Translations under genes and position numbers: made by a program
Shown here: positions 17,201-24,537 of the stretch, one piece after another
How positions within the stretch are numbered: position 1 is the stretch's first letter
How the letters are laid out: the number at the start of each line of letters is the position of its first letter
Source: Bacteroidota bacterium
Lineage (GTDB): Bacteria > Bacteroidota > Bacteroidia > Flavobacteriales_D > Sanyastnellaceae
Reading direction: 5' to 3'
Assembly (NCBI GenBank): GCA_027622975.1
Contig: JAQBVN010000019.1
Span: 1 to 43,227 of the forward strand
Length of the DNA: 43,227 nt
Notes under the pieces: generated by a model
Database searches by the model: none
The model's input: only the letters and a program-made list of their open reading frames with translations
Told to the model about the DNA's origin: nothing

Positions 17201-20052
17201 TTGAAATTGTGGTGACTGGCGCGTCAACGTGCACATATCCAACGAACCCAGCGCTTGATTGCGATGGCAATTGCGCCAACGGAGGTGTTCTCTACGCGTT
17301 CAACATTTCTGATCAATACAGTGACGGCATGTGCTGTGCGTACGGTCAGGGATACTACAGCATTACAGTGGATGGGGTGGAAGTGGCTACAGGATCTGAC
17401 TTCGGCAGCAGTGCTTCCCACTTGTTCTGTGCCGATGCAGGAGCTTGCGTTGCTGTCACGTTTGTTCAGGACAACTACCCAGGAGAGCAGACCTGGAGTT
17501 TGACGGCCGACGGCACGGAGGTGCTTGGCGCGGGCTTGGATGGATCGTCAGCCACGTATTACGCGGGAGGTTGTGTCCTGGGTTGTGACGACGAGACTGC
17601 TTGTAACTACAACGCCGAAGCCAACGTGAATGATGGAAGTTGTGAATTTGCTCCAGAGTACTATGAGTGTGACGGAGAGACTTGCATCAACGACGCGAAT
17701 GGCAATGGCGTGTGCGATGAACTCGAAGTATACGGCTGTGTTGTTCCGACCGCTTGTAACTATGAGCCCAACGCGACGCAGTTGGTGCCTTGCGTGTATC
17801 CTGACCCAGGATACAACTGTGACGGTACATGCATCAGTGATACCGATGCCGATGGTACTTGTGATGCCAATGAAATTGTGGGTTGTCAAGACAGCACAGC
17901 TTGCAACTACGATGCGTCAGCCACTGATGAAGGAGCTTGTGATTATGACTCTTGTCTCGGCTGCACGGACGCAGATGCTTGCAACTATGATGACACCGCC
18001 ACCCAAGACGATGGCACATGCGATTTCTGCTCTTGCGCCAACAACGCATCTGGAGGTGTCAATGGCTTCAACTTGTCTGTAGAAACGCATGCAGAGAATG
18101 GAATTCCCGGGTTGACCACATACCGCGTGTATGTGACGACGCCTAATGCGGATGATTTTGTCTCTGCCATCGCTGGCGATTTGAACGTTGCATCGTACTT
18201 GCGCACGAGCACGTCCTTCTATCAGAATCCGTTAGGAGGTTTGACAGCAGGGGCGATTAATCCCTTGTTCTTCGGGGCATTCCCAGATATCCAGTTTGAT
18301 AGCTGGTTGACCATCGGAATTGAACAAGCTCCTGTGCCAGGAGATGGCACAGCTGATGTGACCATTGCTCAAGCGGCTGGGGACACGTGGCCTCAGGACT
18401 TCGAAGCTGGTGGCAACCTCGAATTGAACTCTTTCTTTGGTGGGTCTTGGTTCACCACGAACCTTACTAGCAATGGTGTGGCGGGGGATGATTTGAGGGT
18501 TCTTGTTGCGCAGTTGACCACGGATGGAACATTGACCGGTCAATTGTTTGTTCAGGTCTTCCCACTCGGAGTGGGTGCTAATGCCGAATATTTGACTTTG
18601 ACATTTGGCAGCAGCACCTGTGGTTGCACTGATGCTTCGGCTTGCAATTACAACGATGGTGCAATCTATGACGACGGTTCTTGCTTCTACGTGGGCATCT
18701 ACGACTGCGATGCAACTTGTGTGAATGATGCCGACCAAGATGGTGTGTGTGATGAGTTGGAAATTGTGGGTTGCTACGATAGCGAGGCTTGCAACTACAA
18801 CCCTGATGCCACGGACGAAGGGGCTTGTGAATACGTCGAGCCTACCTTGTTGCCGAGCGAGGGTGGATGCGGATTGTTCTTCAGTGGTTATGCTGAAGGA
18901 TCGAGCAACAACAAGTTCATGGAGATTTACAACCCAACGGATGCAGACATTGATTTGTCAGGGTATGCTTTCCCCAACGTGAGCAATGCCCCAGACAATG
19001 GTGCTGGCAACTACGACTTCTGGAACACGTTCCCTGAGGGAGCCATGATTGCCGCTGGAGATGTCTACGTCATTGCCCATGGTTCTGCTAATCCATCCAT
19101 TTTGGCTGAAGCAGACATGACCTTTAACTTCTTGTCCAACGGTGATGATGGATTCATGCTCGTTCAGGGTGATGAAGCCAATTACATCATGATTGACGCC
19201 ATCGGAGATTTCAATGGTGATCCAGGTTCCGGATGGGACGTTGCTGGTGTGACCAACGGAACAGCCAACCACAGTTTGATTCGCAAGAGCCACATCACCT
19301 CCGGCAATGGAGGAGATTGGATTGGTTCTGCTGGAACGGATGCTGAAAACAGCGAGTGGATTGTGCTGAATCAAGACGACTGGACAGGTGTCGGAAGCCA
19401 TGAATTCACGGGAGACTGCGCAGCAGGAAACTACGCTGTGATCTATGACTGTGATGGTGTTTGCTTGAATGACAGCGATGAAGATGGCGTTTGTGATGAG
19501 ATTGAAATTGATGGTTGCATGGACAGTGGTGCTTGCAACTACGATTTGCTGGCCACGGATGAAGATGGTTCTTGCGAGTACCTGACTTGCGCTGGTTGTA
19601 CGGATTCTGTGGGATGTAACTACGACTCATCAGCCACCATTGAAGATGGGTCTTGCACCTATCCCGATCTTTTCTACGACTGTGATGGCAACTGTGTGAA
19701 CGACCTCAACATCAACGGCATTTGTGATGAGCTCGAAGTGTTGGGTTGCACGTATTCAGCAGCCTGCAACTACGACATGGATGCCAACGTGGACGATGGC
19801 CAGTGTGATTTCTCTTGCCTGTTGACGGGCTGCACTGACAGCGCTGCAGACAATTATGACGCTGCTGCAACTGTGGACGACGGCAACTGTTTCTACGTGG
19901 GATGTTTGGATACCAACGCCCTGAATTTTGACAGTGGAGCCAACTTCCCAGGCAACTGTGAGTACTGCGAAGGTGACTTCAACTACGATGGAGAAGTGGA
20001 CGTCAATGACCTCTTGGACTTCTTCCAGCTGTGGGGCAACACCTGCGACTGA
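14215..20052 (+). CDS. giant secreted multidomain protein: Cys-rich repeats, E-set/CBM-like domains, lamin-tail domain, dockerin-like end
   Basis: The 1945-residue product starts at ATG 14215, giving a signal peptide ending in SGALAQ. Layout by approximate residue: 25-220 an unnamed beta-rich domain; 230-370 Cys-rich (ACGVCGG-type motifs); 377-499, 501-612, 642-747 and 776-882 four E-set or glycogen-binding-like domains (NGSFNGW, EYKFTLDGW); 900-1004 and 1026-1121 two related beta domains (FGDSWNGYEL, YSDGMCCAYGQGYY); 1281-1468 a second copy of the first domain; 1551-1735 a lamin-tail-like domain (FMEIYNPTDADIDLSGYAF); 1918-1945 a dockerin-like end. About sixteen GCxDxxACNYD...DGSC repeats and five CxND.D.DGVCDELE motifs separate these. 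The Cys richness implies disulfides outside the cytoplasm. No T9SS tail is visible. It may act as a surface adhesin or glycan-binding scaffold, which is inference. Confidence 0.85.
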   Translation: MRTNISLAILALFVLVPFSGALAQHTLTVESSAAVGAGGTVYRFYVNANDDTDKFSAVFGNNESHLVISAPDGIFNTPLNASWNASGINPAFLGVFPDLADDSYATIGLEGPASTSGLAGAADPSIVEDPSLSPTISGYFTAGGTLLNVNTLVGGSWYVLNTAANALPIGGRWLVAQVTTTGTISGTMNYQVFPLGVGDDQKQFTTDFDGAGTFTGTCLVGCDGGPVDVLGCTDPAACNYDSSATLDDGSCAASDVCGVCGGTGIPEGDCDCFGNQLDALGVCGGECFADDDSDGICDNVDDCVGTLDACGVCNGPGAIYACGCSEIPSGDCDCDGNQLDACGVCGGDGSSCVGCMDSAASNYNMDASSDDGSCVYATTFNVDMSCATNVGAMLNGSAGFSEVFVTGPVFGWAANDGYNQLTDADGDGIYSVTLDFPAGDIEYKYAIDGFADQEQLVDDMQNGGTCAPITDYAGYANRQVAAGSTANDTYGSCSTCAEQVAPVNVTFQVDMSQYAEPYTFGGVFVNGSFNGWCGACNPMTDMGGGLWSLTLPLIPGTIEYKFTLDGWNYQEEFAGGESCTSTIDGFTNRTLTFDADVTLAAVCWEMCDVCPDISDVLGCMDPTANNYNAEATVQPENSCLYDVTLSVDASQTSFTSMNLAGAFNGWNNLSNPMDDIDGDGVYTVTVSMTAGNQEYKFLGNGDWGAAEVFDGTEDCTTPPAEFVNRVILVAGPTVADLVCYNSCTTCVQGAVLGCTDANAINYNEAADTDNGSCAYDVTVTVEVCGGTSEEVRMTGPWWGWDPYGGPIATDNGDGTFSVLLPNVASSFEYLWVVGGVQENLIEAMQNGGSCAPVTDYFAYANRQWNQGDANPSDVYNSCDACPEGVEGCIDEAACNYDPSATVQAFGDGSINLTWTSTGSYPSEVSFSIDGTSISGGTSTSGDFALAPGTYTVSATDSFGDSWNGYELTITDAGSGNSYVIANENLDGVTGSETQTFEIVVTGASTCTYPTNPALDCDGNCANGGVLYAFNISDQYSDGMCCAYGQGYYSITVDGVEVATGSDFGSSASHLFCADAGACVAVTFVQDNYPGEQTWSLTADGTEVLGAGLDGSSATYYAGGCVLGCDDETACNYNAEANVNDGSCEFAPEYYECDGETCINDANGNGVCDELEVYGCVVPTACNYEPNATQLVPCVYPDPGYNCDGTCISDTDADGTCDANEIVGCQDSTACNYDASATDEGACDYDSCLGCTDADACNYDDTATQDDGTCDFCSCANNASGGVNGFNLSVETHAENGIPGLTTYRVYVTTPNADDFVSAIAGDLNVASYLRTSTSFYQNPLGGLTAGAINPLFFGAFPDIQFDSWLTIGIEQAPVPGDGTADVTIAQAAGDTWPQDFEAGGNLELNSFFGGSWFTTNLTSNGVAGDDLRVLVAQLTTDGTLTGQLFVQVFPLGVGANAEYLTLTFGSSTCGCTDASACNYNDGAIYDDGSCFYVGIYDCDATCVNDADQDGVCDELEIVGCYDSEACNYNPDATDEGACEYVEPTLLPSEGGCGLFFSGYAEGSSNNKFMEIYNPTDADIDLSGYAFPNVSNAPDNGAGNYDFWNTFPEGAMIAAGDVYVIAHGSANPSILAEADMTFNFLSNGDDGFMLVQGDEANYIMIDAIGDFNGDPGSGWDVAGVTNGTANHSLIRKSHITSGNGGDWIGSAGTDAENSEWIVLNQDDWTGVGSHEFTGDCAAGNYAVIYDCDGVCLNDSDEDGVCDEIEIDGCMDSGACNYDLLATDEDGSCEYLTCAGCTDSVGCNYDSSATIEDGSCTYPDLFYDCDGNCVNDLNINGICDELEVLGCTYSAACNYDMDANVDDGQCDFSCLLTGCTDSAADNYDAAATVDDGNCFYVGCLDTNALNFDSGANFPGNCEYCEGDFNYDGEVDVNDLLDFFQLWGNTCD

Positions 20053-20083
20053 GGATCTTCGCCTGATTGATCAAAAATGGAAT

Positions 20084-20115
20084 GGGTCACCTTCGGGTGG
20101 CCCGTTCTTATTTTT
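20084..20115 (+). terminator. Rho-independent terminator after the giant secreted protein gene
   Basis: An 8-bp stem (GGGTCACC with GGTGGCCC, one G-T wobble) closes a TTCG tetraloop, an especially stable loop. A T-rich stretch GTTCTTATTTTT follows. It lies 31 bases after the TGA of the giant gene and runs to within five bases of the next start codon. Confidence 0.8.
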
Positions 20116-20116
20116 G
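20109..20116 (+). promoter_or_regulatory. -7 box TATTTTTG inside the terminator T-tract, four bases before the DUF493 gene
   Basis: TATTTTTG matches TAnnTTTG exactly and is followed by GCCC and the ATG at 20121, the same 4-base spacing seen at mazG. It overlaps the T-run of the preceding terminator. No -33 TTG is seen; that position is occupied by the hairpin. Confidence 0.5.
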
Positions 20117-20120
20117 GCCC

Positions 20121-20402
20121 ATGAGTGGAAGCGATGATACCAGAAGGGAGCAGCTGAGGAGGCAGCTCAATGAAACGCATGAATGGCCTTGTGTGTTCAA
20201 GTTCAAATTCATCGTGCCTACCAAGCCCGAGAACGAGGCAGCCCTCCGGGCCATTTTTGGAAGGGAAGCGAACTTTGTGATTCGGAATTCATCCAAAGGG
20301 AATTACCGGGCTGTGACAGTGGATGAGGTTGTCAAAGGGCCTGATGACATTTTTGCCCGTTACGAAGCGGCATCGACCATTCCTGGCATTGTGTCTTTGT
20401 GA
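20121..20402 (+). CDS. DUF493 family protein
   Basis: This is a 93-residue cytoplasmic protein of the DUF493/YbeD-like family, with an alpha-beta fold. It shows the family's order: FKFKFIVPTKPENEAALRAI, then the FGRE...NFVIRNSSKGNYRAVTVDE core with its S-KGNY signature, and a C-terminal helix DIFARYEAASTIPGIVSL. E. coli YbeD resembles an amino-acid-binding regulatory fold, but its role is unsettled and I do not assign one. The start ATG 20121 is supported by the box four bases upstream. Its stop overlaps the next gene's GTG by four bases (GTGA). Confidence 0.85.
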   Translation: MSGSDDTRREQLRRQLNETHEWPCVFKFKFIVPTKPENEAALRAIFGREANFVIRNSSKGNYRAVTVDEVVKGPDDIFARYEAASTIPGIVSL

Positions 20403-20827
20403 TGGAAGCAGGTGAATTCATGGAGACGCTGCAATGGACCCTTTTGATCGGTTTGGTAGGCATGCTGATTTACGTGCTTTGGCATCGAATGAAGGTTTCT
20501 TTTCAAGCGGATCGCGCTCCGATTGTTTGGGCAGATTGGGAGGGAGAGGCCGTGGAAGACGATGGACAGGAGATGATTGTCCGAGTTGTGGTGAACCGCG
20601 CGTGCCAAGTCAACCTTTCCCTTCGAAGCGCAGATGGAGATGTGCTCGAGCAGCACACCAGTGATTTGTCACAAGGTTCTCATGTGTTGACCTTCCCCGT
20701 TCCTGCTTCTCGGGGCTGTTGGCTGCGGCTCCAATGCCCGGGACATGTGACGGAGCGCAGGGTGGAATTCTCGCGGGATCGGGACGGATTGGATGAGAAT
20801 GACCACCCTTCGACGCCAGCGCAATGA
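20399..20827 (+). CDS. small single-span membrane protein, unknown function
   Basis: I do not recognise this 142-residue protein. It has one N-terminal membrane helix (about residues 12-28, LQWTLLIGLVGMLIYVLW), then a mostly beta-like domain of about 100 residues (EMIVRVVVNRACQVNLSLRS, HVLTFPVPASRGCWLRLQC) and an acidic tail. The soluble part should face the periplasm if the helix is a signal anchor. The GTG at 20399 overlaps the DUF493 stop (GTGA); an ATG at 20402 or 20420 could be the real start. It is convergent with argS 47 bases downstream. The regular beta pattern suggests a small sandwich domain, but no function can be given. Confidence 0.6.
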   Translation: MMEAGEFMETLQWTLLIGLVGMLIYVLWHRMKVSFQADRAPIVWADWEGEAVEDDGQEMIVRVVVNRACQVNLSLRSADGDVLEQHTSDLSQGSHVLTFPVPASRGCWLRLQCPGHVTERRVEFSRDRDGLDENDHPSTPAQ

Positions 20828-20874
20828 ATGCATTGAGCAGCCTCCAACCAAGAAGAGTCACGAACCCAACTTCA

Positions 20875-22665
20875 CTACATGCGGTCCGGCAATTCAATGC
20901 CTAGCATGTGCATGCCGTGGGTCACGGTCGATGCCGTCAGCGCACACAACGCGAGTCGCATGGAACGGATGTCAGGGTTTTCCTCCTTGGAGATCGGGTG
21001 GTCCTGATAAAAGGATGAAAACACTTTGATCAAATCGTAGCAGTGATTTGCAATGTGGGAAGGGTCGTAAGCCTCTGCAGCCTCGAGAACAATGTCAGGA
21101 AAGGAAATCACCCCCCAAGCCAACTGCCTTTCAAGGGAGTCCATGTGGATGGTGTCGGACCAGGTCAAGGAGGACAAGTCCACCTCTAGGCTGCGAAGGA
21201 TACTCTTGCAACGAACGACGTTGAACTGGATGAATGGCGCCGTATTTCCGAAGAAATCGATGCTGCTCTTGGGGTCAAACATCATGGATTTTCCGGGGGA
21301 CACTTTCAACAGGAAATACTTCAACGCTCCGTGGCCCACCTGACGCGCCAATTCCTCTTTTTCCTGTTCAGAAAAATCGGCGGTTTTTCCGAGCTCATCG
21401 GAGATGTCTCGGGCCGTAGATCTCATTTCCAACAGCAGATCATCGGCATCGACAACCGTCCCTTCACGGGACTTCATTTTGCCCTCAGGAAGTTCCACCA
21501 TGCCGTAGCTCAAGTGGTGGTTTCTGTCTGCCTGTGCAAACCCGAGTTTTGCGAGAACGAGGAACAACACTTTGAAGTGATACTCCTGCTCATTTCCGAC
21601 AGTGTAAATCTGCCGGTCCAGTCCGGGATAATCTTCAAACCGAAGGATGGCAGTCCCAATGTCTTGGGTCATGTACACTGCAGTTCCGTCGCCACGCAGC
21701 AGAAGCTTTTGGTCCAATCCATCCTCGGTCAAATCCACCCACACCGAACCATCCTCTTTCGAGTGGAACACCCCTTTGGCCAGCCCTTCTTCAACATACT
21801 TTTTTCCAAGCAAGTAGGTGTCTGATTCGTAGTAGAGTTTGTCAAACGTCACACCCATGGCACGGTACGTTTCTTCAAACCCATCATACACCCATCCATT
21901 CATGGTTCGCCACAAATCGACCACCTCAGAATCGCCTTCTTCCCAACGTTGCAGCATGGCGCGTGCCTCCCGGAGGATCGGGCTTTGGGCTTCAGCATCT
22001 TGTGTAGAGAGACCCTGAGACGTCAATTCCAACACCTCGTGTTTGTGTTGCTTGTCAAACGCAACGTAGTACTTCCCAACGAGTTTGTCACCTTTGAGGC
22101 CGGAGGATTCAGGGGTCTCTCCATTGCCCATCTTCAGCCAAGCCACCATGGACTTGCAGATGTGAATGCCTCGGTCGTTGATGATTTGAACCTTGACAAC
22201 CTCATGCCCTGCAGCTTCCAAGATGTTGGCCACGCTGAAACCCAAAAAGTTGTTTCGCAAATGCCCCAAGTGCAGTGGTTTGTTGGTGTTTGGGGAACTG
22301 TATTCCACCATGACCTTGGACCGACTTCCAGGTTGGGCATGCCCCCAGGAAGGGGAGGCGAGGGCTTGCGTCAAGGACTCCTTCCAGCACGCGGTTGACA
22401 GGGTGAGGTTGAGGAATCCCTTGACTACATCAAACGAGTCAACCCAATCGCAGGACTCCACCAAGGCTTCGCCGAGCATTTGTGCTGCCACATGGGGTGG
22501 CTTCCCGGCCAAGCCGGCCAATGGAAATACGACCAACGTTCTGTCTCCCTCAAATTCTTGGCGTGTCGTTTGGATTTGAATTTGGGCGAGAGCAGGTCGC
22601 TTGTCAAACAAGCTTTCAAACGTGTCCAGAACTGCATCTGTCAATCGTTGGTCGATGGTGGTCAT
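20875..22665 (-). CDS. argS: arginyl-tRNA synthetase
   Basis: ArgS charges tRNA(Arg) with arginine. The 596-residue product starts at ATG 22665 (MTTIDQRLTDAV); the long open frame upstream is the neighbouring gene read in another phase. It has the N-terminal tRNA-binding domain, the class I signature HLGHLRNN (HLGH at 132-135) preceded by EYSSPNTNKP, and PEGKMKSREGTVVDADD in the KMSKS position. The DALR-type anticodon-binding domain ends with HMLGIELPDRM, the usual ArgS terminus. Its start overlaps the CtlX-type gene stop by four bases, so it is translationally coupled to an arginine/citrulline-type hydrolase. Confidence 0.97.
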   Translation of the reverse strand: MTTIDQRLTDAVLDTFESLFDKRPALAQIQIQTTRQEFEGDRTLVVFPLAGLAGKPPHVAAQMLGEALVESCDWVDSFDVVKGFLNLTLSTACWKESLTQALASPSWGHAQPGSRSKVMVEYSSPNTNKPLHLGHLRNNFLGFSVANILEAAGHEVVKVQIINDRGIHICKSMVAWLKMGNGETPESSGLKGDKLVGKYYVAFDKQHKHEVLELTSQGLSTQDAEAQSPILREARAMLQRWEEGDSEVVDLWRTMNGWVYDGFEETYRAMGVTFDKLYYESDTYLLGKKYVEEGLAKGVFHSKEDGSVWVDLTEDGLDQKLLLRGDGTAVYMTQDIGTAILRFEDYPGLDRQIYTVGNEQEYHFKVLFLVLAKLGFAQADRNHHLSYGMVELPEGKMKSREGTVVDADDLLLEMRSTARDISDELGKTADFSEQEKEELARQVGHGALKYFLLKVSPGKSMMFDPKSSIDFFGNTAPFIQFNVVRCKSILRSLEVDLSSLTWSDTIHMDSLERQLAWGVISFPDIVLEAAEAYDPSHIANHCYDLIKVFSSFYQDHPISKEENPDIRSMRLALCALTASTVTHGMHMLGIELPDRM

Positions 22666-23609
22666 GCTTGAGTGTCTATTTGCAAAGGGAGATGAACCTC
22701 GGCCATCATGCAGCGCGCAGAGCCGCCACCGCACGTTTCGATGGTTCCAAGGGGAATGTGAACCAAGGTGCCAAACGCGGAGAGCGATTCGATTTGGGCA
22801 GACTCGAGGGAGTGATATGCCCGAGAACTCATGACAATCAGCGCTTGATTCGCCGTTCCGCACACTTCGAGCATGTTGCCTGCGAACGATTGAATCTGAT
22901 CTTCGGAGAGTTCAATGACTGTCAGACCATCAGAGGTTAAACTTTCCCTCACCAGGTCCTGGTCGTCGGGATGATCCATGCAATCCAAACAAACGGCAGC
23001 CCACCCTGTGCCAATGGCCATCATGACATTGGTGTGGTAGATGGGTTTGCGCTCCGTTCCCACAGATTGAAAAGCTTCAAACACGATTCCTTCGAGGTTC
23101 ATGGTCTCGCAGAATTGTTCGAAAGCGATGCGGTCTGTCCGCTCACTCAAAGCCGCATAGGCCTTGCCATGAATTCGGTCAATCACCACACTTCCCGTTC
23201 CTTCCAGAAAAGCTCCATGGGTTTCAAATTCAGTGAAGTCCACAACCTCTCGCACCGAAAAACCATGGTTGTGTTCCAGATCGTGCAGGATGTCTTCGCG
23301 ACGTTCGGCCCGGCGATTGGGAGCGTACATTGGGTACAACCCAACGCGACCATCGCTGTGAAAACTCACCCAATTGTTGGGGAACAAGGAGTCGGGTGTG
23401 TCCGAAGATGGATCGTCCTCTATGACCATGACGTGGACGCCATGGGTCTCGAGTTGTTCCACCATGGCGTCAAATTCATCCACTGCCAGCTCGGCGGCGT
23501 GGTCGTGGTCGACATCCTTTTGGTAATGGTTGTTCGTGGCCGTTTCTTCGTTTTTCCGAAAGGATGATGGCCTCACCATCAAGATGTGCCTGGTGCTTTG
23601 TGATGTCAT
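22662..23609 (-). CDS. CtlX-like citrulline/arginine-type hydrolase (amidinotransferase superfamily)
   Basis: The 315-residue product (start ATG 23609) belongs to the pentein/guanidino-group-modifying superfamily and resembles proteins called citrulline utilization hydrolase CtlX. It opens HILMVRPSSFRKNEETATNN, then FPNNWVSFHSDGRVGLYPM with the substrate-binding Asn-Asn, EGTGSVVIDR (acidic catalytic region), IYHTNVMMAIG (His) and GGGSARCMMAEVHLP near the end with the nucleophile Cys. It is cytoplasmic, with no signal peptide. Members act on the guanidino or ureido group of arginine-like compounds; the precise substrate here is not known. It lies between a second superfamily member (14 bases upstream) and argS (4-base overlap). 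Confidence 0.87.
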   Translation of the reverse strand: MTSQSTRHILMVRPSSFRKNEETATNNHYQKDVDHDHAAELAVDEFDAMVEQLETHGVHVMVIEDDPSSDTPDSLFPNNWVSFHSDGRVGLYPMYAPNRRAERREDILHDLEHNHGFSVREVVDFTEFETHGAFLEGTGSVVIDRIHGKAYAALSERTDRIAFEQFCETMNLEGIVFEAFQSVGTERKPIYHTNVMMAIGTGWAAVCLDCMDHPDDQDLVRESLTSDGLTVIELSEDQIQSFAGNMLEVCGTANQALIVMSSRAYHSLESAQIESLSAFGTLVHIPLGTIETCGGGSARCMMAEVHLPLQIDTQA

Positions 23610-23623
23610 GCCTTGAATTGGGG

Positions 23624-24535
23624 TCAGGGTTCGCGGAACAGGGGAAGGGTCACACAACGGAGCAACCCCTCCATTTTGGACGTTTCAAACAAGGAGGTCA
23701 CCGACACCTCATAGCCCCACACCTCGAGCTGGGCATTGACTTCCGAAAACTCCGGACACGACATCACGTGGTGAGGATCGGTGGAAATCAGGTTGCATTG
23801 CATGTGGTACATCTGATTGGCATCCACCTCGAAGAGACGGCCTTTGAAGTGGTCTTTGATCCACAAACGATCGGATTCTCGTTTCAATCCATTCAAGTGC
23901 ACGATGGCATGGCCTTGAGACAATACGCTCAGGCAGCAATCGAGATGGAGGGCATTGATTCGAGGGTCGACGTCTGATTTGGTGAGTTCAAACCCTCGCA
24001 CATTCCATGCTGGAAATTGATCCGCCAACCAATCGAGGCCTGCTTCATTGGTTCTGGCAGAGGTGAACGACTTGAAATCGTCGGGTTTGCTGTATCCAAC
24101 CCACAATTCTCCATTCATGGGCATGACATCTCCGCCTTCAATGCGAGCACCCACGGGTGGTTGCAACACGAGATGGTCCGGAACCCCATCGAGGAGCGGA
24201 GCGATGCCTTCCCATTCCTCGGCACGATCAGAAATCATTCTTGTCATGACCAATCGATCGTCGATGACCACACCCACATCGCGGGCAAACACTTGATTCA
24301 GGTTCTCGATGTTTTGTGGACGAAGTACTTGAATGCCACGAGATTCCAGGATGTGAACGAGGCCTTCCAATTCGTCGGACACGTCTTCTTCTCGCGGAAA
24401 AGTGCCAGCCACCAAGTGCTCCTTGGATTTGGGATCATAGGCTTCCTCCATGGTTGGTTCAGGACCCATCGAGGCGCCTGTGCCCACCACCACTTGCCTC
24501 AGCGGAGACCATTCGTTGATCGCGTGGAGTTTCAC
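23624..24535 (-). CDS. amidinotransferase-family enzyme
   Basis: The 303-residue product begins at a GTG (24535), two bases after the lipoprotein gene stop. The opening NEWSPLRQVVVGTG matches the NEW-PL--V-VG start of glycine and inosamine amidinotransferases. Further features are QVFARDVGVVIDDRL, EGGDVMPMNGELWVG, DPRINALHLDCCLSVL (the HxD region with the catalytic His) and EGLLRCVTLPLFR at the end with the nucleophile Cys. These residues fit the Asp/Glu-His-Cys catalytic group. Possible reactions are transfer of an amidino group from arginine or hydrolysis to citrulline/ornithine; the sequence does not decide. The neighbouring CtlX-type enzyme is a distant relative. Confidence 0.87.
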   Translation of the reverse strand: MKLHAINEWSPLRQVVVGTGASMGPEPTMEEAYDPKSKEHLVAGTFPREEDVSDELEGLVHILESRGIQVLRPQNIENLNQVFARDVGVVIDDRLVMTRMISDRAEEWEGIAPLLDGVPDHLVLQPPVGARIEGGDVMPMNGELWVGYSKPDDFKSFTSARTNEAGLDWLADQFPAWNVRGFELTKSDVDPRINALHLDCCLSVLSQGHAIVHLNGLKRESDRLWIKDHFKGRLFEVDANQMYHMQCNLISTDPHHVMSCPEFSEVNAQLEVWGYEVSVTSLFETSKMEGLLRCVTLPLFREP

Positions 24536-24537
24536 GG

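Noticed and set aside
14903..19960. CRISPR-like or tandem DNA repeats suggested by regular spacing in the giant gene
   Set aside because: The repetition is at the protein level (GCxDxxACNYD modules) with diverged DNA and irregular spacing; there are no spacers or cas genes.
14215..20052. T9SS C-terminal domain on the giant protein
   Set aside because: The end is a dockerin-like motif; the type A pattern (YPNP...GxYxLxV...K/RxxV) seen at 34853-36316 is absent.
22666..22863. N-terminal extension of argS by 66 codons
   Set aside because: The frame is open because it reads through the CtlX-type gene in another phase; ArgS homology begins at ATG 22665.
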